Source: Pseudomonas sp. TTU2014-080ASC (GTDB lineage: Bacteria > Pseudomonadota > Gammaproteobacteria > Pseudomonadales > Pseudomonadaceae). Taken from it: 64,000 nt of DNA. The DNA is taken from the NCBI RefSeq assembly GCF_001446935.1, contig NZ_LKKK01000002.1, forward strand, positions 964,250 to 1,028,249. Reading direction: 5' to 3'. Positions within the stretch are counted from its first letter, which is position 1. Each line of letters starts with the position of its first letter. The translations under genes and the position numbers were made by a program. The notes under the pieces were generated by a model. That model ran no database searches. It was not told the DNA's origin and saw only the letters and a program-made list of their open reading frames with translations. This document shows positions 43,545 through 53,228 of this stretch, in pieces.

Positions 43545-44243
43545 TCACCAAGGCATGGTCTTGTTCTCATAATCGACAAAGGCACAGTGGTTGAGCCCCG
43601 CGTGGGCAGTTAATACCTGCAGGATCCCCTGAGTACTTTCTTCCACACTGAGTGTAGCGTTTGCACCACCCATGTCCGTGCGCACCCAGCCCGGATGAAT
43701 CGCCAGTAGGCTCCAGGGCAATTGTTCATATGTGCTGCTCCAGCTCAACAGCAGGCTGTTCAGTGCTGCCTTACTGGCACCGTACAGAGGCATGTGCTGA
43801 GCCCGGTTGAGCTGCAGGCTGCCCATTTGCGAACTGGTAAAGGCAATCACTCCGCCGGGCTCGACGAGGTCCGTCAATTGCTGCGCCAGGGCGATGGGCG
43901 CCACCGCGTTAACCTGAAACAGCGTGCCGATATCCGTCGCCGTGGCTTGTTGCGGGTCCTGATGCTCAGGGCCGGAAATTCCTGCATTCAGCAGCACGGC
44001 TTGTAAGCGCTGCGGGCCGATGGCGTTTTTGATGAGCTGCGCCGCATTCGCCTGGAGCAGGTCGCACTCAATCAAACTCACCTGACGGCTGTGCTGCTCA
44101 GCTAGGGCCTTCAACTCTGCGCTGCCAGCCAACGATCTGGCCAGCGCATAGACCGTCCAACCTGCGTTGACACAAGCTTTGGCCAGGCCAAGGCCAATAC
44201 CGCGGGATGCACCGACAATCAAAATATGGGGATGACTCGACAT
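43545..44243 (-). CDS. Short-chain dehydrogenase, C-factor-like
   Basis: The ATG at 44243 with CGGAG upstream gives 232 residues and starts just before the nucleotide motif VGASRGIGLGLA. NAGIS and the catalytic Ser (FTSSQMG) and YGASKAAL complete the SDR set. The sequence type fits the 'C-factor/CsgA-like' SDRs of Pseudomonas. The substrate is unknown. Confidence 0.9.
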   Translation of the reverse strand: MSSHPHILIVGASRGIGLGLAKACVNAGWTVYALARSLAGSAELKALAEQHSRQVSLIECDLLQANAAQLIKNAIGPQRLQAVLLNAGISGPEHQDPQQATATDIGTLFQVNAVAPIALAQQLTDLVEPGGVIAFTSSQMGSLQLNRAQHMPLYGASKAALNSLLLSWSSTYEQLPWSLLAIHPGWVRTDMGGANATLSVEESTQGILQVLTAHAGLNHCAFVDYENKTMPW

Positions 44244-44410
44244 GGTCTGACTCCGTAGGGGCAGTGATGAGCAGAAACAGCACGCAGGGCATGGGGGAGG
44301 CGTGCTGCTGCAAGGGTGACGAGTGAGGGCAAAAACAGTTGATGCAGCCCAGACAGGCAAGACTATCAGCGGGAATACCCGGACGCTCTATTCAGGGGAT
44401 GAGAGGGCGG

Positions 44411-44929
44411 TCACAAGTTGCAGGAAGGCTCCTGAGTAAACGTCCGCGATACATCCACGGCGCCCAGATGCTCCAGGGTGCGGCGGCCGATCAGGACGGG
44501 GTAGAGCATGTCGCCACGGTCTTTCAGGGAGAATTGTTCGTGGTAGACCTGATCGCCGATGCACAGGCTCATTTTGACCACCGGGCGGCTTTCTGAGCCG
44601 CCAGCACCACGGACTTTGACGTTGCGTTCAATCTTGCGCTCGAACGGGATGTTGGTCTGTTTACCGGTCTTGCTGTCTTTCACGTCGACATTGAAGCGTA
44701 CCCATTGCTCGCCATTTTTATCAAAGCGTTCCAGGTCTTTGGCATCCAGTGATGAGGTCAGCGCGCCGGTATCCAGCTTGATTTTCAGCGTTGCCTTTTC
44801 CGGCATCAGGACGCCTTCTTCAATCCAGCCCAGCACTTTGGGCGGCGCTTCGGTGGCTGCCAGGCTGAGCGGGGTTATAGCCAGGGCCAGGAAAAGAGTG
44901 AGCAGCTTCTGGGCGAGTGTTCTGGTCAT
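44411..44929 (-). CDS. RimB-like retropepsin-type peptidase (ATP-dependent zinc protease family)
   Basis: The ATG at 44929 (GGAG six bases upstream) gives 172 residues with a signal peptide ending near SLAA-TE. The mature domain has the aspartic-type LDTGALTSSLDA (retropepsin-like) and a second half with VLIGRRTLEHLG. The name ATP-dependent zinc protease is historical; the fold is a dimeric aspartic peptidase. RimB itself acts on RimK-added glutamate tails, but this copy has a secretion signal, so a periplasmic role is more likely. Confidence 0.83.
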   Translation of the reverse strand: MTRTLAQKLLTLFLALAITPLSLAATEAPPKVLGWIEEGVLMPEKATLKIKLDTGALTSSLDAKDLERFDKNGEQWVRFNVDVKDSKTGKQTNIPFERKIERNVKVRGAGGSESRPVVKMSLCIGDQVYHEQFSLKDRGDMLYPVLIGRRTLEHLGAVDVSRTFTQEPSCNL

Positions 44930-45086
44930 TTCGGACTCCGCAAAATTCAGGAACAGCCAGTTTGGACAGCACCATGTGATGAAACCGTGAAGCGTTTGCC
45001 GATTAATTGTTGAGTGAGATGACGCTTTCTTCACATCCCCGTGCGTAGCCTGCACGTGTGATGGACCAATGATTGAAGAGGACGGA

Positions 45087-45968
45087 ATGTCAGGCTTATT
45101 GCGTGGGCGAAAGGTGCGTGCGCTGGTCGTATTGTTGGTGTTACTGATTGCTGTGGCGGCTTATTCAGCCTTGCGCCATTTCTATCCGGTGACGGCCGCT
45201 GAAGGCTGGGACTATTCGGTGTACGCGCAGCACATCCCTATGGTCAGTGCGTTGGCGAAAGATGGGAAGAACGGGCCTTTTTTCAGCGAAGAACTGGCCG
45301 GTCAGCGCGGCAGGATCATGCAATTGCAGCCTGACGGCTCCATGAAAGAGGTGCTTTCCGGTCTTTCCAAGCCCGACGGGCTGGTGATGTTTAATGGCGG
45401 TCTGGTGATTGGGCAGGAGGGCGGCGATCTGCCGTTGCTGTTCGAGCGTAATGGCACGTTCACCACGCTGTTTGAAGGCAAGAGTATTGAAGGAGTCGCC
45501 ACTGACGGGCATCTGCTGTACGTCATTGAGGACCGTCAGCAGGATGGCCGACTGATGAGCTACGACCCGCAGAACGGGCAGCTCAACGTATTACGTGAGG
45601 GGCTGGTTCAGGCTGAGGGTGTGGCGGCTTGCCCGGACGGGCAGCTGTATTACACGGAGAAGACCCATGGCGTGGTCAAACGCTGGTCGGCAGATGGGGT
45701 AGACCCAATAGTGGCCAGTGATCTTAATGCGCCGGGTTATGTGCAATGCTCCAGTGACGGCTTGTGGATAACTGAAGATGCCACCCACGGTGCGCGCCTG
45801 TTACTGCTGGGAAATGATGGTTATCTGCGCACAGTGCTCAGCCATTTGCGTTCAGCGCAAACCATCATTGAGCTAGAGCCGGGCCACTACCTGCTATCTG
45901 AGCAAGGTCGTGAGCGCATTCTGGAAGTGTTTCAGCGTGGTGACGCCAGAGCTGACAGGCTTTATTGA
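45087..45968 (+). CDS. Membrane-anchored beta-propeller protein (SMP-30-like)
   Basis: An ATG at 45087, five bases after AGAGG, gives 293 residues. One N-terminal membrane segment (VRALVVLLVLLIAVAAY) is followed by repeated strands such as GRIMQLQPDGSMKEVL, GRLMSYDPQNGQLNVL and GLWITEDATHGARLL, as in SMP-30/gluconolactonase or NHL propellers. It should lie in the periplasm. Its final codons overlap the convergent GNAT gene by 7 bases. Substrate unknown. Confidence 0.78.
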   Translation: MSGLLRGRKVRALVVLLVLLIAVAAYSALRHFYPVTAAEGWDYSVYAQHIPMVSALAKDGKNGPFFSEELAGQRGRIMQLQPDGSMKEVLSGLSKPDGLVMFNGGLVIGQEGGDLPLLFERNGTFTTLFEGKSIEGVATDGHLLYVIEDRQQDGRLMSYDPQNGQLNVLREGLVQAEGVAACPDGQLYYTEKTHGVVKRWSADGVDPIVASDLNAPGYVQCSSDGLWITEDATHGARLLLLGNDGYLRTVLSHLRSAQTIIELEPGHYLLSEQGRERILEVFQRGDARADRLY

Positions 45969-46450
45969 AGGGGTTTGCTGAACTGGATCAGGGCAACCCG
46001 CTCTGCATCCCGGCTGCGCTCAACCACTGCAACTGGCTGGTAGCCCAGTTTCGGATACAGCAGTAAACCGGCGCTGTTGCCGTTAAAGCAGGAAACCCGC
46101 AGTTCTTTGGCGTGGTAATGCTGCTGGGCCAGCTCTTCCATTACCCCGATCAGGTACTGGGCAACGCCTTTGCTTCTGGCCCAGGGCGCAATCATCAGGT
46201 TGCCCAGAGCGCAGTGGTCGTCATATTTCCACTGAAAGAAGTTGGCAAAGCCGGCGATTTTGCCATCCACCAGCGCCACGGTACTGTCGCGGCGTTCGGC
46301 CATGGTGGCGGCTAACTGGCCGATGGTCAGCGGCCAGTGTCCTTTGGGGTAGCAGTAAAAGAGCTCGTCCGCGTTCTGCACAAAACCGATGATGTCCCCC
46401 AGATCACTGGCGTTGACGGGGCGGTGGCTGAAATGCGGGTTATGGCTCAT
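45962..46450 (-). CDS. GNAT-family N-acetyltransferase
   Basis: The 162-residue protein has the acetyl-CoA-binding segment LMIAPWARSKGVAQYLIG (about residues 87-104; the usual Q/RxxGxG/A is changed to RSKGVA). It ends with CFNGNSAGLLLYPKLGY, typical for GNAT. The acceptor is unknown; small peptides, amines or antibiotics are possible. Confidence 0.88.
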   Translation of the reverse strand: MSHNPHFSHRPVNASDLGDIIGFVQNADELFYCYPKGHWPLTIGQLAATMAERRDSTVALVDGKIAGFANFFQWKYDDHCALGNLMIAPWARSKGVAQYLIGVMEELAQQHYHAKELRVSCFNGNSAGLLLYPKLGYQPVAVVERSRDAERVALIQFSKPLQ

Positions 46451-46462
46451 TGCTTCACCTGA

Positions 46463-47017
46463 TTAACGTGGCGGGTATTGGCTCAGGACTTCGGCAACGG
46501 CCTTGCGGATCGCTGCGCTGCGCTCGGCAGGGCCGGGTTGGTTGTCACGCAGCACTTCTTGCTTGCTGCCGCGCCAGACCAGTTTGCCGTCCTTGCCGTC
46601 GTACAGGTCAATTTGCAGGGTTCCGACCTGATAGTCCAGCGTGCGGGTTTCTACGTAGCCCGCACCGCCCCAGTATCCCCACGGATAGCCCCAGCCAGCG
46701 TTGGTGTTGGTGATCTGCTCCTGACGGTTATCCACAATAACCCAGGCCTGTACCTTGAGGTCGGCACTGCTGCTCTGTGTCGCAGGGCGTAGGCCGCGCT
46801 GTTCGAGTTGCTCGTTAACGGCGCTCTGAATGCGCTGGCTGGTGAGGTCGCTGGTCAGGCGTGGGTCGTTGGGTTTGAACTGCACCGCTGACTCGTCCCA
46901 GCTGAAGCTGCGGTAAGCGGCAAAGTCGCGGTTGGGGTCAAAGTCCCGGTCCAGTTGCATGCTCTGGCAGGCGCTGAGTAGCAGAATAAATGGCAAAAGC
47001 AGTAGTGACTTGCCCAT
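46463..47017 (-). CDS. DUF4136 lipoprotein, copy 1
   Basis: The ATG at 47017, after AGGAG, gives 184 residues. The signal ends with lipobox LLSAC. The mature part has DFAAYRSFSW, an alternating beta pattern and a Trp/Tyr/Gly-rich loop (GWGYPWGYWGG), typical of DUF4136. It is likely an outer-membrane lipoprotein. The next gene encodes a related protein, so this pair is a tandem duplication. Confidence 0.87.
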   Translation of the reverse strand: MGKSLLLLPFILLLSACQSMQLDRDFDPNRDFAAYRSFSWDESAVQFKPNDPRLTSDLTSQRIQSAVNEQLEQRGLRPATQSSSADLKVQAWVIVDNRQEQITNTNAGWGYPWGYWGGAGYVETRTLDYQVGTLQIDLYDGKDGKLVWRGSKQEVLRDNQPGPAERSAAIRKAVAEVLSQYPPR

Positions 47018-47037
47018 GGCAGTCTCCTGATGGTGAG

Positions 47038-47640
47038 TCAATAAGGCGGGTAATCATCCAGCGCGAGTTTTACAGCCTGATGCAGCGTCTGGCTGCGCTG
47101 ATCTTTATCTGCAAGCGACTCCGCGCTGGTGCTCCATACAAGCTGACCGGTCGTGCTGTCGTAGAACTCAATGCGCACCACCAGCACGTCTTCGCGGTAA
47201 GTCCGCACAATTGGTGCGCTGCCCCACATGCCATAGCGGTCGCCGTAGTGACCTGGGCCGTAATAGCCGCGGCCATAGTAACTGCCGTAATCATCAACGA
47301 CTTGGCGCAGGCGCTGTTCCTGTCGCAACTCGGCCTTAATCAGCAAGTCGCTGGCCGCATCACTTTGCTGAGGGCGCAAGTCGCGCTGGTCCAGGGCGTT
47401 GCTGACAGCCTGCTGGATTTCCTCTGAGCTGGCCCAACTGGTTGCAGCAGGCAACTGCTGCCAGCGCCAACTGCGGTAGCGGGCGAAATCCAGTGGTGTA
47501 GCAGGATAGGCGCTGCGGTCGACGTGGTGCGCCACCGCAGCTGGCGGCGGTGGCAACGGTTTACCGTCTGCCACGTAAGGATTCTGGCTCTGGCAGGCGG
47601 TCAGGCTAATCAGCAGTAGTAGCGCACCGAGCAGTTTCAT
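47038..47640 (-). CDS. DUF4136 lipoprotein, copy 2
   Basis: The 200-residue protein has lipobox SLTAC, then DFARYRSWRW and a Tyr/Gly-rich loop (YGSYYGRGYYGPGHYG). It is a clear paralogue of copy 1 and lies 20 bases upstream of that gene's start, so the two form an operon. AGGAAACCCAA precedes the ATG. No function is known for the family. Confidence 0.87.
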   Translation of the reverse strand: MKLLGALLLLISLTACQSQNPYVADGKPLPPPPAAVAHHVDRSAYPATPLDFARYRSWRWQQLPAATSWASSEEIQQAVSNALDQRDLRPQQSDAASDLLIKAELRQEQRLRQVVDDYGSYYGRGYYGPGHYGDRYGMWGSAPIVRTYREDVLVVRIEFYDSTTGQLVWSTSAESLADKDQRSQTLHQAVKLALDDYPPY

Positions 47641-47689
47641 TTGGGTTTCCTGCGGTTATCACGCAGCGGTTGGTAGCGGTTTTGAAAGC

Positions 47690-48439
47690 TTAGCGTGGCC
47701 TGCAGATCCAGTGCAGATAACGCCCGAGCCCGGCAAATGCCGGATGGCGACGGTGTGCCAGTTCCATCTCCAGCAGCTCGGCCAGCTCAGCTTTGGCCTG
47801 AAAGTGTTGTGGCATGTAGTCGTGGAAGACGCGCACACCACTCTTACTTTCGATATGCCAATCGACCACAAGTCGGGATTCCAGTTCACGGGGATCAAGC
47901 GGTTTCTGCGGCGTCAGGCTCTGCTTCTCGCCGGCGAATTCTTCTTTGCGCAGTTTGCGGAAATGGCCTTTGAGCAGGTTGCGGTAGATCAGCGCATCTT
48001 TGTTGTAGAAGGCCAGCGACAGCCAGCCATCAGGCTTACACAGTTGATGCAGCACCGGCAGGATGGTCTGTGGTTCGGCGAGCCACTCCAGCACGGCGTG
48101 ACACACTACGAGATCGTAGGGTTCATTCAGCAAATCCGGCAGTTCTTGCCAAGGCGCTTGAATAAACTCGGCTTGTTGTCCGGCTGCGGCAAAGCGCTCG
48201 CGAGCCCCGTTAAGCATCGGCTCGGCCGGTTCGGTCAAGGTAATGCTGTGGCCTTGTTCGGCTAGCCACAGGGACATATGGCCAAGGCCCGCGCCAATAT
48301 CCAGTACCCGCAACGGTCTGTCGGGCAGGGCTTCTGTAAGGTCGGCCTGCAACACGGCGAGGCGGATTGCGCCTTTGGCTCCGCCGTAGATTTTCTCGGC
48401 AAAACGGGTGGCAAGTTCGTCGAAATGGCGGTCAGTCAT
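47690..48439 (-). CDS. cmoM: tRNA 5-carboxymethoxyuridine methyltransferase (CmoM)
   Basis: The ATG at 48439 gives 249 residues, starting with MTDRHFDELATRFAEKIYGG, the usual CmoM start. The SAM motif is VLDIGAGLGHM, and SLAFYNKDALIYRNLLKG and VRVFHDYMP are conserved in CmoM/SmtA. It methylates cmo5U34 to mcmo5U in tRNA. It overlaps the upstream MazG-like gene by 8 bases. Confidence 0.9.
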   Translation of the reverse strand: MTDRHFDELATRFAEKIYGGAKGAIRLAVLQADLTEALPDRPLRVLDIGAGLGHMSLWLAEQGHSITLTEPAEPMLNGARERFAAAGQQAEFIQAPWQELPDLLNEPYDLVVCHAVLEWLAEPQTILPVLHQLCKPDGWLSLAFYNKDALIYRNLLKGHFRKLRKEEFAGEKQSLTPQKPLDPRELESRLVVDWHIESKSGVRVFHDYMPQHFQAKAELAELLEMELAHRRHPAFAGLGRYLHWICRPR

Positions 48440-48740
48440 GGGCAAAACGCCTTTCGCTGTCGGCCAGTTTGGCACGTACCACTTCGTTCATATCCAGCCC
48501 AAGTTCGCTGCACAGAAGCAGAAGATAGAGGACGATATCCCCGACTTCCTGGCCGGCATGGGCGAGCTTTTCAGGAGGTAATTGGCGTGATTGGTCTTCG
48601 GTCAGCCACTGGAAGATTTCAACCAGTTCGGCCATTTCCACGCTGGCGGCCATGGCCAGGTTTTTCGGACTGTGGAACTGCTTCCAGTCGTTTCGATCAC
48701 GAATGGCATGCAGGCGTGTGGTTAATTCACTGAGATTCAT
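48432..48740 (-). CDS. MazG-like nucleotide pyrophosphohydrolase
   Basis: The ATG at 48740 with TGGAGC upstream gives 102 residues. The metal-binding motif pattern EMAELVEIFQWL and EVGDIVLYLLL (ExxE-x12-ExxD) defines the all-alpha NTP pyrophosphatase family. A single-domain protein like this is more a dCTPase-type housecleaning enzyme than full-length MazG. Confidence 0.9.
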   Translation of the reverse strand: MNLSELTTRLHAIRDRNDWKQFHSPKNLAMAASVEMAELVEIFQWLTEDQSRQLPPEKLAHAGQEVGDIVLYLLLLCSELGLDMNEVVRAKLADSERRFAHD

Positions 48741-48813
48741 GGGCGCTCCAGGCAAGAGCGCATAGCTTCGGGCTTTGCCGGCCTGTCTTCAAGCTGGCAA
48801 AGCCCGAAACGGA

Positions 48814-49566
48814 TTACGGATAGCCGGTTTCGTTCGGGTTGCTGGTGATTTCCATCACGCGCCAGACGTTGGCGTACACGCTTTCCTGGGAGAAGACGAT
48901 GCGGCCTTTGCCTTTGTACAGGTGGACGATGCGGGCTACGTCCTTGCCTTTGAAGTTGAAGGGGTTCCAGGCCTTGCCGGTTTGGTGTGAATAAGTGCCG
49001 GTCGGTGCACCGAGCAGGGCGTTGACTTCATCCATGCTCATGCCCTGACGGACGTTGGCAAACGCGCCGGTGCCGCTGACGCTGACAGTTCGGGCGGGCG
49101 CAGCGGCGGCTGTCGTATTGGCAGCTGGTTTACCTTGGCCGTTACGGTAAGCGTTTAGGTTGACGCTGCCTTTAACGTAGGTGGAGGCGCCAGCGCTCAG
49201 ACTGCCTGCTGCTTTCTGGCAGTGGCGGTTCATTTTGCGGTTGTTGGAGTTGGCGACCACTTCATCCAGCACCGCTTTGTAGCGGCCGTTGCCGGAGCTG
49301 GCCAGCGCCTTGCAGACCCAGGCAAGGGCGTCACTGGTGGTGTTGTCGCTTGCGTTGCGGTAGCGCTGCAGGAGTACTTCGGCTGCAACGTCGAGGGTTT
49401 CCACATCACGGTAACCACTGTGATAGATGCTTTGGGCGGCATCGCGGATGGATACCGCACCGCCTTGTACCAGTTGTTCTACGTAGCGTTGGCCGGACGG
49501 ATCAAGGGCAAACGCAGTGGTGGCGCTGCAACAGAGGGCGGAAGCGAAAATGAAACGTTTCAACAT
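48814..49566 (-). CDS. Secreted protein with a BamE/SmpA-like C-terminal domain
   Basis: The 250-residue protein has a signal peptide (cleavage near AFA-LD), an N-terminal helical region (residues 25-110, HEAT-like spacing), a low-complexity linker (TTAAAAPAR) and a C-terminal part with VRQGMSMDEVNALLGAPTG, close to the SmpA/OmlA pattern. It should lie in the periplasm. It has no lipobox, unlike BamE. Function unknown. Confidence 0.78.
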   Translation of the reverse strand: MLKRFIFASALCCSATTAFALDPSGQRYVEQLVQGGAVSIRDAAQSIYHSGYRDVETLDVAAEVLLQRYRNASDNTTSDALAWVCKALASSGNGRYKAVLDEVVANSNNRKMNRHCQKAAGSLSAGASTYVKGSVNLNAYRNGQGKPAANTTAAAAPARTVSVSGTGAFANVRQGMSMDEVNALLGAPTGTYSHQTGKAWNPFNFKGKDVARIVHLYKGKGRIVFSQESVYANVWRVMEITSNPNETGYP

Positions 49567-49910
49567 GATGTGCTCGCTGGCTTATAGGTATGTCTGGCAG
49601 GTGAAGTCCTGTATTTGTTCGCAGGCTTGTGGTCGAGTGTGGCGACGAACGGTATCAGGAGTCTGAAAGATAAGGTCAGTAAGGCAAAACACCAAGACTA
49701 TGGTGCAAATTTGTGCGCCCCAACCCGCTTTAGCAGGGCATTACACAGGTTTTGACCGGGTACGCCATTTGGCGACAATGAAACAGGACTCAAAGTACAG
49801 AACGCTGGGGGCTGGGCGCTCAGCGTGAACGGCTGAAGTGTAGCCGCACGCTAGTTTGGTTAGACTGTTAACCGGTTCACGAAAGCCTGCGAAGATAAGA
49901 GGACTGTCTG
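49567..49910. other. Intergenic stretch with no recognisable feature
   Basis: This 344-base region separates two divergent genes and should contain their promoters. I see no gene, repeat or known operator here, apart from the pirin ribosome site AGAGGA before 49911. Confidence 0.7.
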
Positions 49911-50849
49911 ATGAGCAACCGGGATGTTGAATGCGAGCTTTATACCTCTGCTGACTGCCCTGTAGAGAATGGTGTACGCCAGATTCAGCGTATTACTGCG
50001 CGTGGTGCAACGATTGGCGGAGGTATCCGTGTCAGCCGAGTGCTGCCTGATGCGCAGCGCAAAACGATTGGTGCCTGGTGTTTTCTGGATCATGCCGGGC
50101 CTGCTGAATTTTTCGGCAGCGAAGGCCTTGATGTAGGGCCGCACCCACACATCGGCTTGCAAACCTTTACCTGGATGATCCGGGGTGAAGGTCTGCACCG
50201 CGACAGCCTGGGCAACGAGCAAATGATCCGCCCCGGTCAGGTGAACCTGATGACAGCCGGCCGCGGCATCGTTCACACCGAAGAATCCCCCGAAGGCGAG
50301 CGCCATTTGCATGCGGCGCAGTTGTGGATTGCTCTGCCCAAGGCGGATAAAGATTGCGATCCGGCATTTGATCATTATCCGGACCTGCCTGTGTGGGTGG
50401 ATAACGGCCTGCAATTCACTTTGGTGGCCGGCGCCTTTGAGGGCCGCAAGGCACCGACCCGCATCTTTTCGCCATTGATGGGCGTAGACCTGAGCTGGCA
50501 AGTCTCAGGCAGCAGCCAGCTGAGTCTGGATAAGACCTTTGAATACGGCGTGCTGGTGCTTGAAGGCAGTGTCCGCATCAACGGCCAGGACTTCACCGCC
50601 AACGAGCTGGCCTTTGTCGGCCGTGGCCTGACGGAAATGGATATTCAGGCAGAGCAGGGCGCACGGGCGCTGCTGTTAGGTGGTGAACCGTTTGAAGGCC
50701 CGATCTACCTGTGGTGGAACTTTGTCGGCCACAGCAAAGCGGACATCCAGCAGGCTCTGGCTGACTGGAACAGTGAGAACACTGAGCGTTTCGGGCATGT
50801 TCCCGGCTACAACGGTGAGCGCTTGACGGCCCCGCGCTTACCGGACTGA
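49911..50849 (+). CDS. Pirin-family bicupin protein
   Basis: The 312-residue protein has two cupin domains. The N-terminal one holds the metal-binding set in PHPHIGLQTFTWM, LHRDSLG and HTEES, with the Pirin C-terminal domain at about residues 190-300. Bacterial pirins act as redox-sensitive regulators or as quercetinase-like dioxygenases. It may be cotranscribed with the downstream efflux genes, 38 bases away. Confidence 0.92.
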   Translation: MSNRDVECELYTSADCPVENGVRQIQRITARGATIGGGIRVSRVLPDAQRKTIGAWCFLDHAGPAEFFGSEGLDVGPHPHIGLQTFTWMIRGEGLHRDSLGNEQMIRPGQVNLMTAGRGIVHTEESPEGERHLHAAQLWIALPKADKDCDPAFDHYPDLPVWVDNGLQFTLVAGAFEGRKAPTRIFSPLMGVDLSWQVSGSSQLSLDKTFEYGVLVLEGSVRINGQDFTANELAFVGRGLTEMDIQAEQGARALLLGGEPFEGPIYLWWNFVGHSKADIQQALADWNSENTERFGHVPGYNGERLTAPRLPD

Positions 50850-50887
50850 CCACTCCATCGATTTGCGGACTCAAGGATTGAGACCCA

Positions 50888-53035
50888 ATGCAGCCACTGC
50901 TCAATTACTTTAAGGCGGTCTTCAGCCCGAATCTGGCTGTGGCGTTGTTCGCTTTGCGCACAACGCTGGCTGCGTTGCTGACGATGTACCTGTCATTTGT
51001 TTTCGATTTGGCCGAGCCCAAATGGGCGGTTATGGCGGTCTTTATCGTCAGTCAGCCGCTGGCTGGGATGGCGTTGCAGCGCAGCTTTGCCCAAGTGGTC
51101 GGGACAACGGTCGGGGCTTTGGTGGCTGTGGCCATCATGGCGGTATTTCCCCAAGCGCCGATTCCGTTTCTGGTCACGCTCTCTTTGTGGCTGGCGTTCT
51201 GCACCGCGGGTGGCACGCTGCTGCGCTACACCAGCTCGCATGCCTTTGTGCTCAGTGGTTTTACGGCAGTTGTGGTGGCCATGCTGGCGGTGCCGGAACA
51301 GCAGAACACTGTGATGCTGGCGATCACCCGGGTGACTGAAACCCTGCTTGCGGTGGTCTGTGTGGCGGTGGTCAGCCTGCTTACCGCCCGGCCCGGCGCG
51401 GTGGCCCGTGGTTATTTCGCCAAGACCGATCAACTGATCAAGCTGATGGCCGAGCATGCGGCACAGGTGATCCGTACAGATGAAAGTGAAGAAGCTTTCC
51501 AGCAGCGGCAGATGCAGCTGCTTGGGGAGATCAACGCACTCGAAGGGTTGCGCCGTCATCTGTATTTCGACGCGCCGCGTCTGCGCAAAGCCAACGGCAT
51601 GGTGCAGCTGTTGCGCAATGAGCTGGTACTGCTGACTTCAAGGCTAACGGTTTTGCGGCATCAGCGTGTGCTGATCAAAGACCGCTGGGTGGGCGATCTG
51701 CCGTTGGAGATCCAACAGCTGCGGGCCGATGAAATTGAGTTTCTGGAGGAATTAGCTCAGCACGGCCGGGCCCTGCCTCAAGCTTCGCGGGATAAATTCA
51801 AACACCTGCAGCAACGTTTTGACGACCTCGCCCGGCGCGCTGAAAACCTCAGTGATCCGATTCCTGATCATTTGCGTTCGCTGGCCTGGGCATTGCGTTG
51901 GGAGCAGGCACGTCTGTTGCAACAGCTGGATGAAATCCTGCAGCTGAGCGATGCCATTCAAAACGGGCGTGAGGCCAGTTGCATGTACCCGCAGCAGCTG
52001 AGCAATCCGCTGCATATGGATTACCGGCTGGCCGGGATGAATGCCGTGCGGGCCTTTGTCGCCCTAATGGTGGGTGGTCTGGTGTGGATTGAAACTGGCT
52101 GGGAAGGCGCGCGTGCCGGGATGATTCTGGTGGGCGTGCTGTGCTCACTGATGGCCACCTTCCCGAGGCCGCTCTTGGCCAGCCAAAACTATGTGCGCGG
52201 CCTTGCTCTGGCACTGGTGGCGTCGGCGATATACCAGTTCGCGCTGCTGCCGTCAGTGGGCGATGTTGAAATGCTGGTGATGTTCCTGATCCCGCTGCTG
52301 TATGTGGTTTCGGCAGGCTTGGCCAGCCCGCTGACCGCTGGCATCAGCATGGGCCTCGGGCTCTCTACGTTCCTGATGGTAGGGCCACAGAACATCGGGG
52401 TCTGGCATAACAGCGCCACGCAATGGCTGGAGTTTGTCGGCGCGTACATCTTTGCCGGCGTGCTGTCGCTGATGGTGTATGTGCTGGTGTTCCCCTTCAA
52501 TCCGCTTAAACGCATGCAGCGGCTGTACCGCGAAAGCCGTGCACAGGTCTGGCAGTTGCTACAGGCCCCGACAGGGGATGCCCACCGTTTCTCATTTGAA
52601 AGCCGCATGGTTGATCGCCTGACCATGATGCTGGCTTTGCTGCCTGCGACGACTGATCCGGCAGGCAAACGTCTCTACGAAGTCAGTCTGGCCTGCATGT
52701 CGGTAGGGCTGGCGCTGCATCAGCTCAAGCAGCAGGCGCAGCAGGGCAATTACCTCGGCAGCGAGCTGAAGGCCCGTCTGCATGACATGGTCGATCAGGT
52801 CGCCGGGCTGATGATCAATCGCCAGCGCATTGATCACGTCCGGCTTGCCGCGCAATTACGTGAGTTCGGAGCTGAGCTGGATCAGCGCCACAGCCTGGCG
52901 GTTGCCACCGGGCAGGAACAACTCTGGTCGCTGTTTCGTATCAACGTCGCGCTGTTGATCGTGGCGTCCTTCATCGAGCGCTACAGCGACTTCATGCAGC
53001 CAGAACAGATTGGAGAGCCGCAACTTGCCCATTGA
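50888..53035 (+). CDS. FUSC-family inner-membrane efflux protein (AaeB-like)
   Basis: The 715-residue protein has two blocks of about five to six membrane helices (residues 15-160 and 385-545) separated and followed by long helical cytoplasmic parts, the FUSC layout. Together with the DUF1656 and HlyD-type genes that follow it forms an AaeXAB-type system; such systems export aromatic or hydroxylated carboxylic acids. The ATG has AAGGA 11 bases upstream. Confidence 0.9.
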   Translation: MQPLLNYFKAVFSPNLAVALFALRTTLAALLTMYLSFVFDLAEPKWAVMAVFIVSQPLAGMALQRSFAQVVGTTVGALVAVAIMAVFPQAPIPFLVTLSLWLAFCTAGGTLLRYTSSHAFVLSGFTAVVVAMLAVPEQQNTVMLAITRVTETLLAVVCVAVVSLLTARPGAVARGYFAKTDQLIKLMAEHAAQVIRTDESEEAFQQRQMQLLGEINALEGLRRHLYFDAPRLRKANGMVQLLRNELVLLTSRLTVLRHQRVLIKDRWVGDLPLEIQQLRADEIEFLEELAQHGRALPQASRDKFKHLQQRFDDLARRAENLSDPIPDHLRSLAWALRWEQARLLQQLDEILQLSDAIQNGREASCMYPQQLSNPLHMDYRLAGMNAVRAFVALMVGGLVWIETGWEGARAGMILVGVLCSLMATFPRPLLASQNYVRGLALALVASAIYQFALLPSVGDVEMLVMFLIPLLYVVSAGLASPLTAGISMGLGLSTFLMVGPQNIGVWHNSATQWLEFVGAYIFAGVLSLMVYVLVFPFNPLKRMQRLYRESRAQVWQLLQAPTGDAHRFSFESRMVDRLTMMLALLPATTDPAGKRLYEVSLACMSVGLALHQLKQQAQQGNYLGSELKARLHDMVDQVAGLMINRQRIDHVRLAAQLREFGAELDQRHSLAVATGQEQLWSLFRINVALLIVASFIERYSDFMQPEQIGEPQLAH

Positions 53036-53228
53036 CTTCGAAATCGGCGGTTTGTACCTGCCGCCCATTGCTCAGGCCATTTTGCTGGCCTTGCCGATCT
53101 TTCTGGTGCTGGACTGGCTAGCCCGCAGCAGCGGCCTGCTCAAGTTCGTTTGGCACGAGGCGCTCTTTGAAGGCGCGTTATATGCCTGTGTGTGTGCCGG
53201 TGTGATTTTGTGGATGGGGAATGTATGA
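53025..53228 (+). CDS. DUF1656 small membrane protein (AaeX-like)
   Basis: A TTG at 53025 with GGAG 9 bases upstream gives 67 residues, starting LPIDFEIGGLYLPP, the usual DUF1656 start. Two hydrophobic helices follow. It overlaps the FUSC gene by 11 bases and the HlyD-like gene by 4 bases, the fixed order of AaeX-type operons. Confidence 0.88.
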   Translation: MPIDFEIGGLYLPPIAQAILLALPIFLVLDWLARSSGLLKFVWHEALFEGALYACVCAGVILWMGNV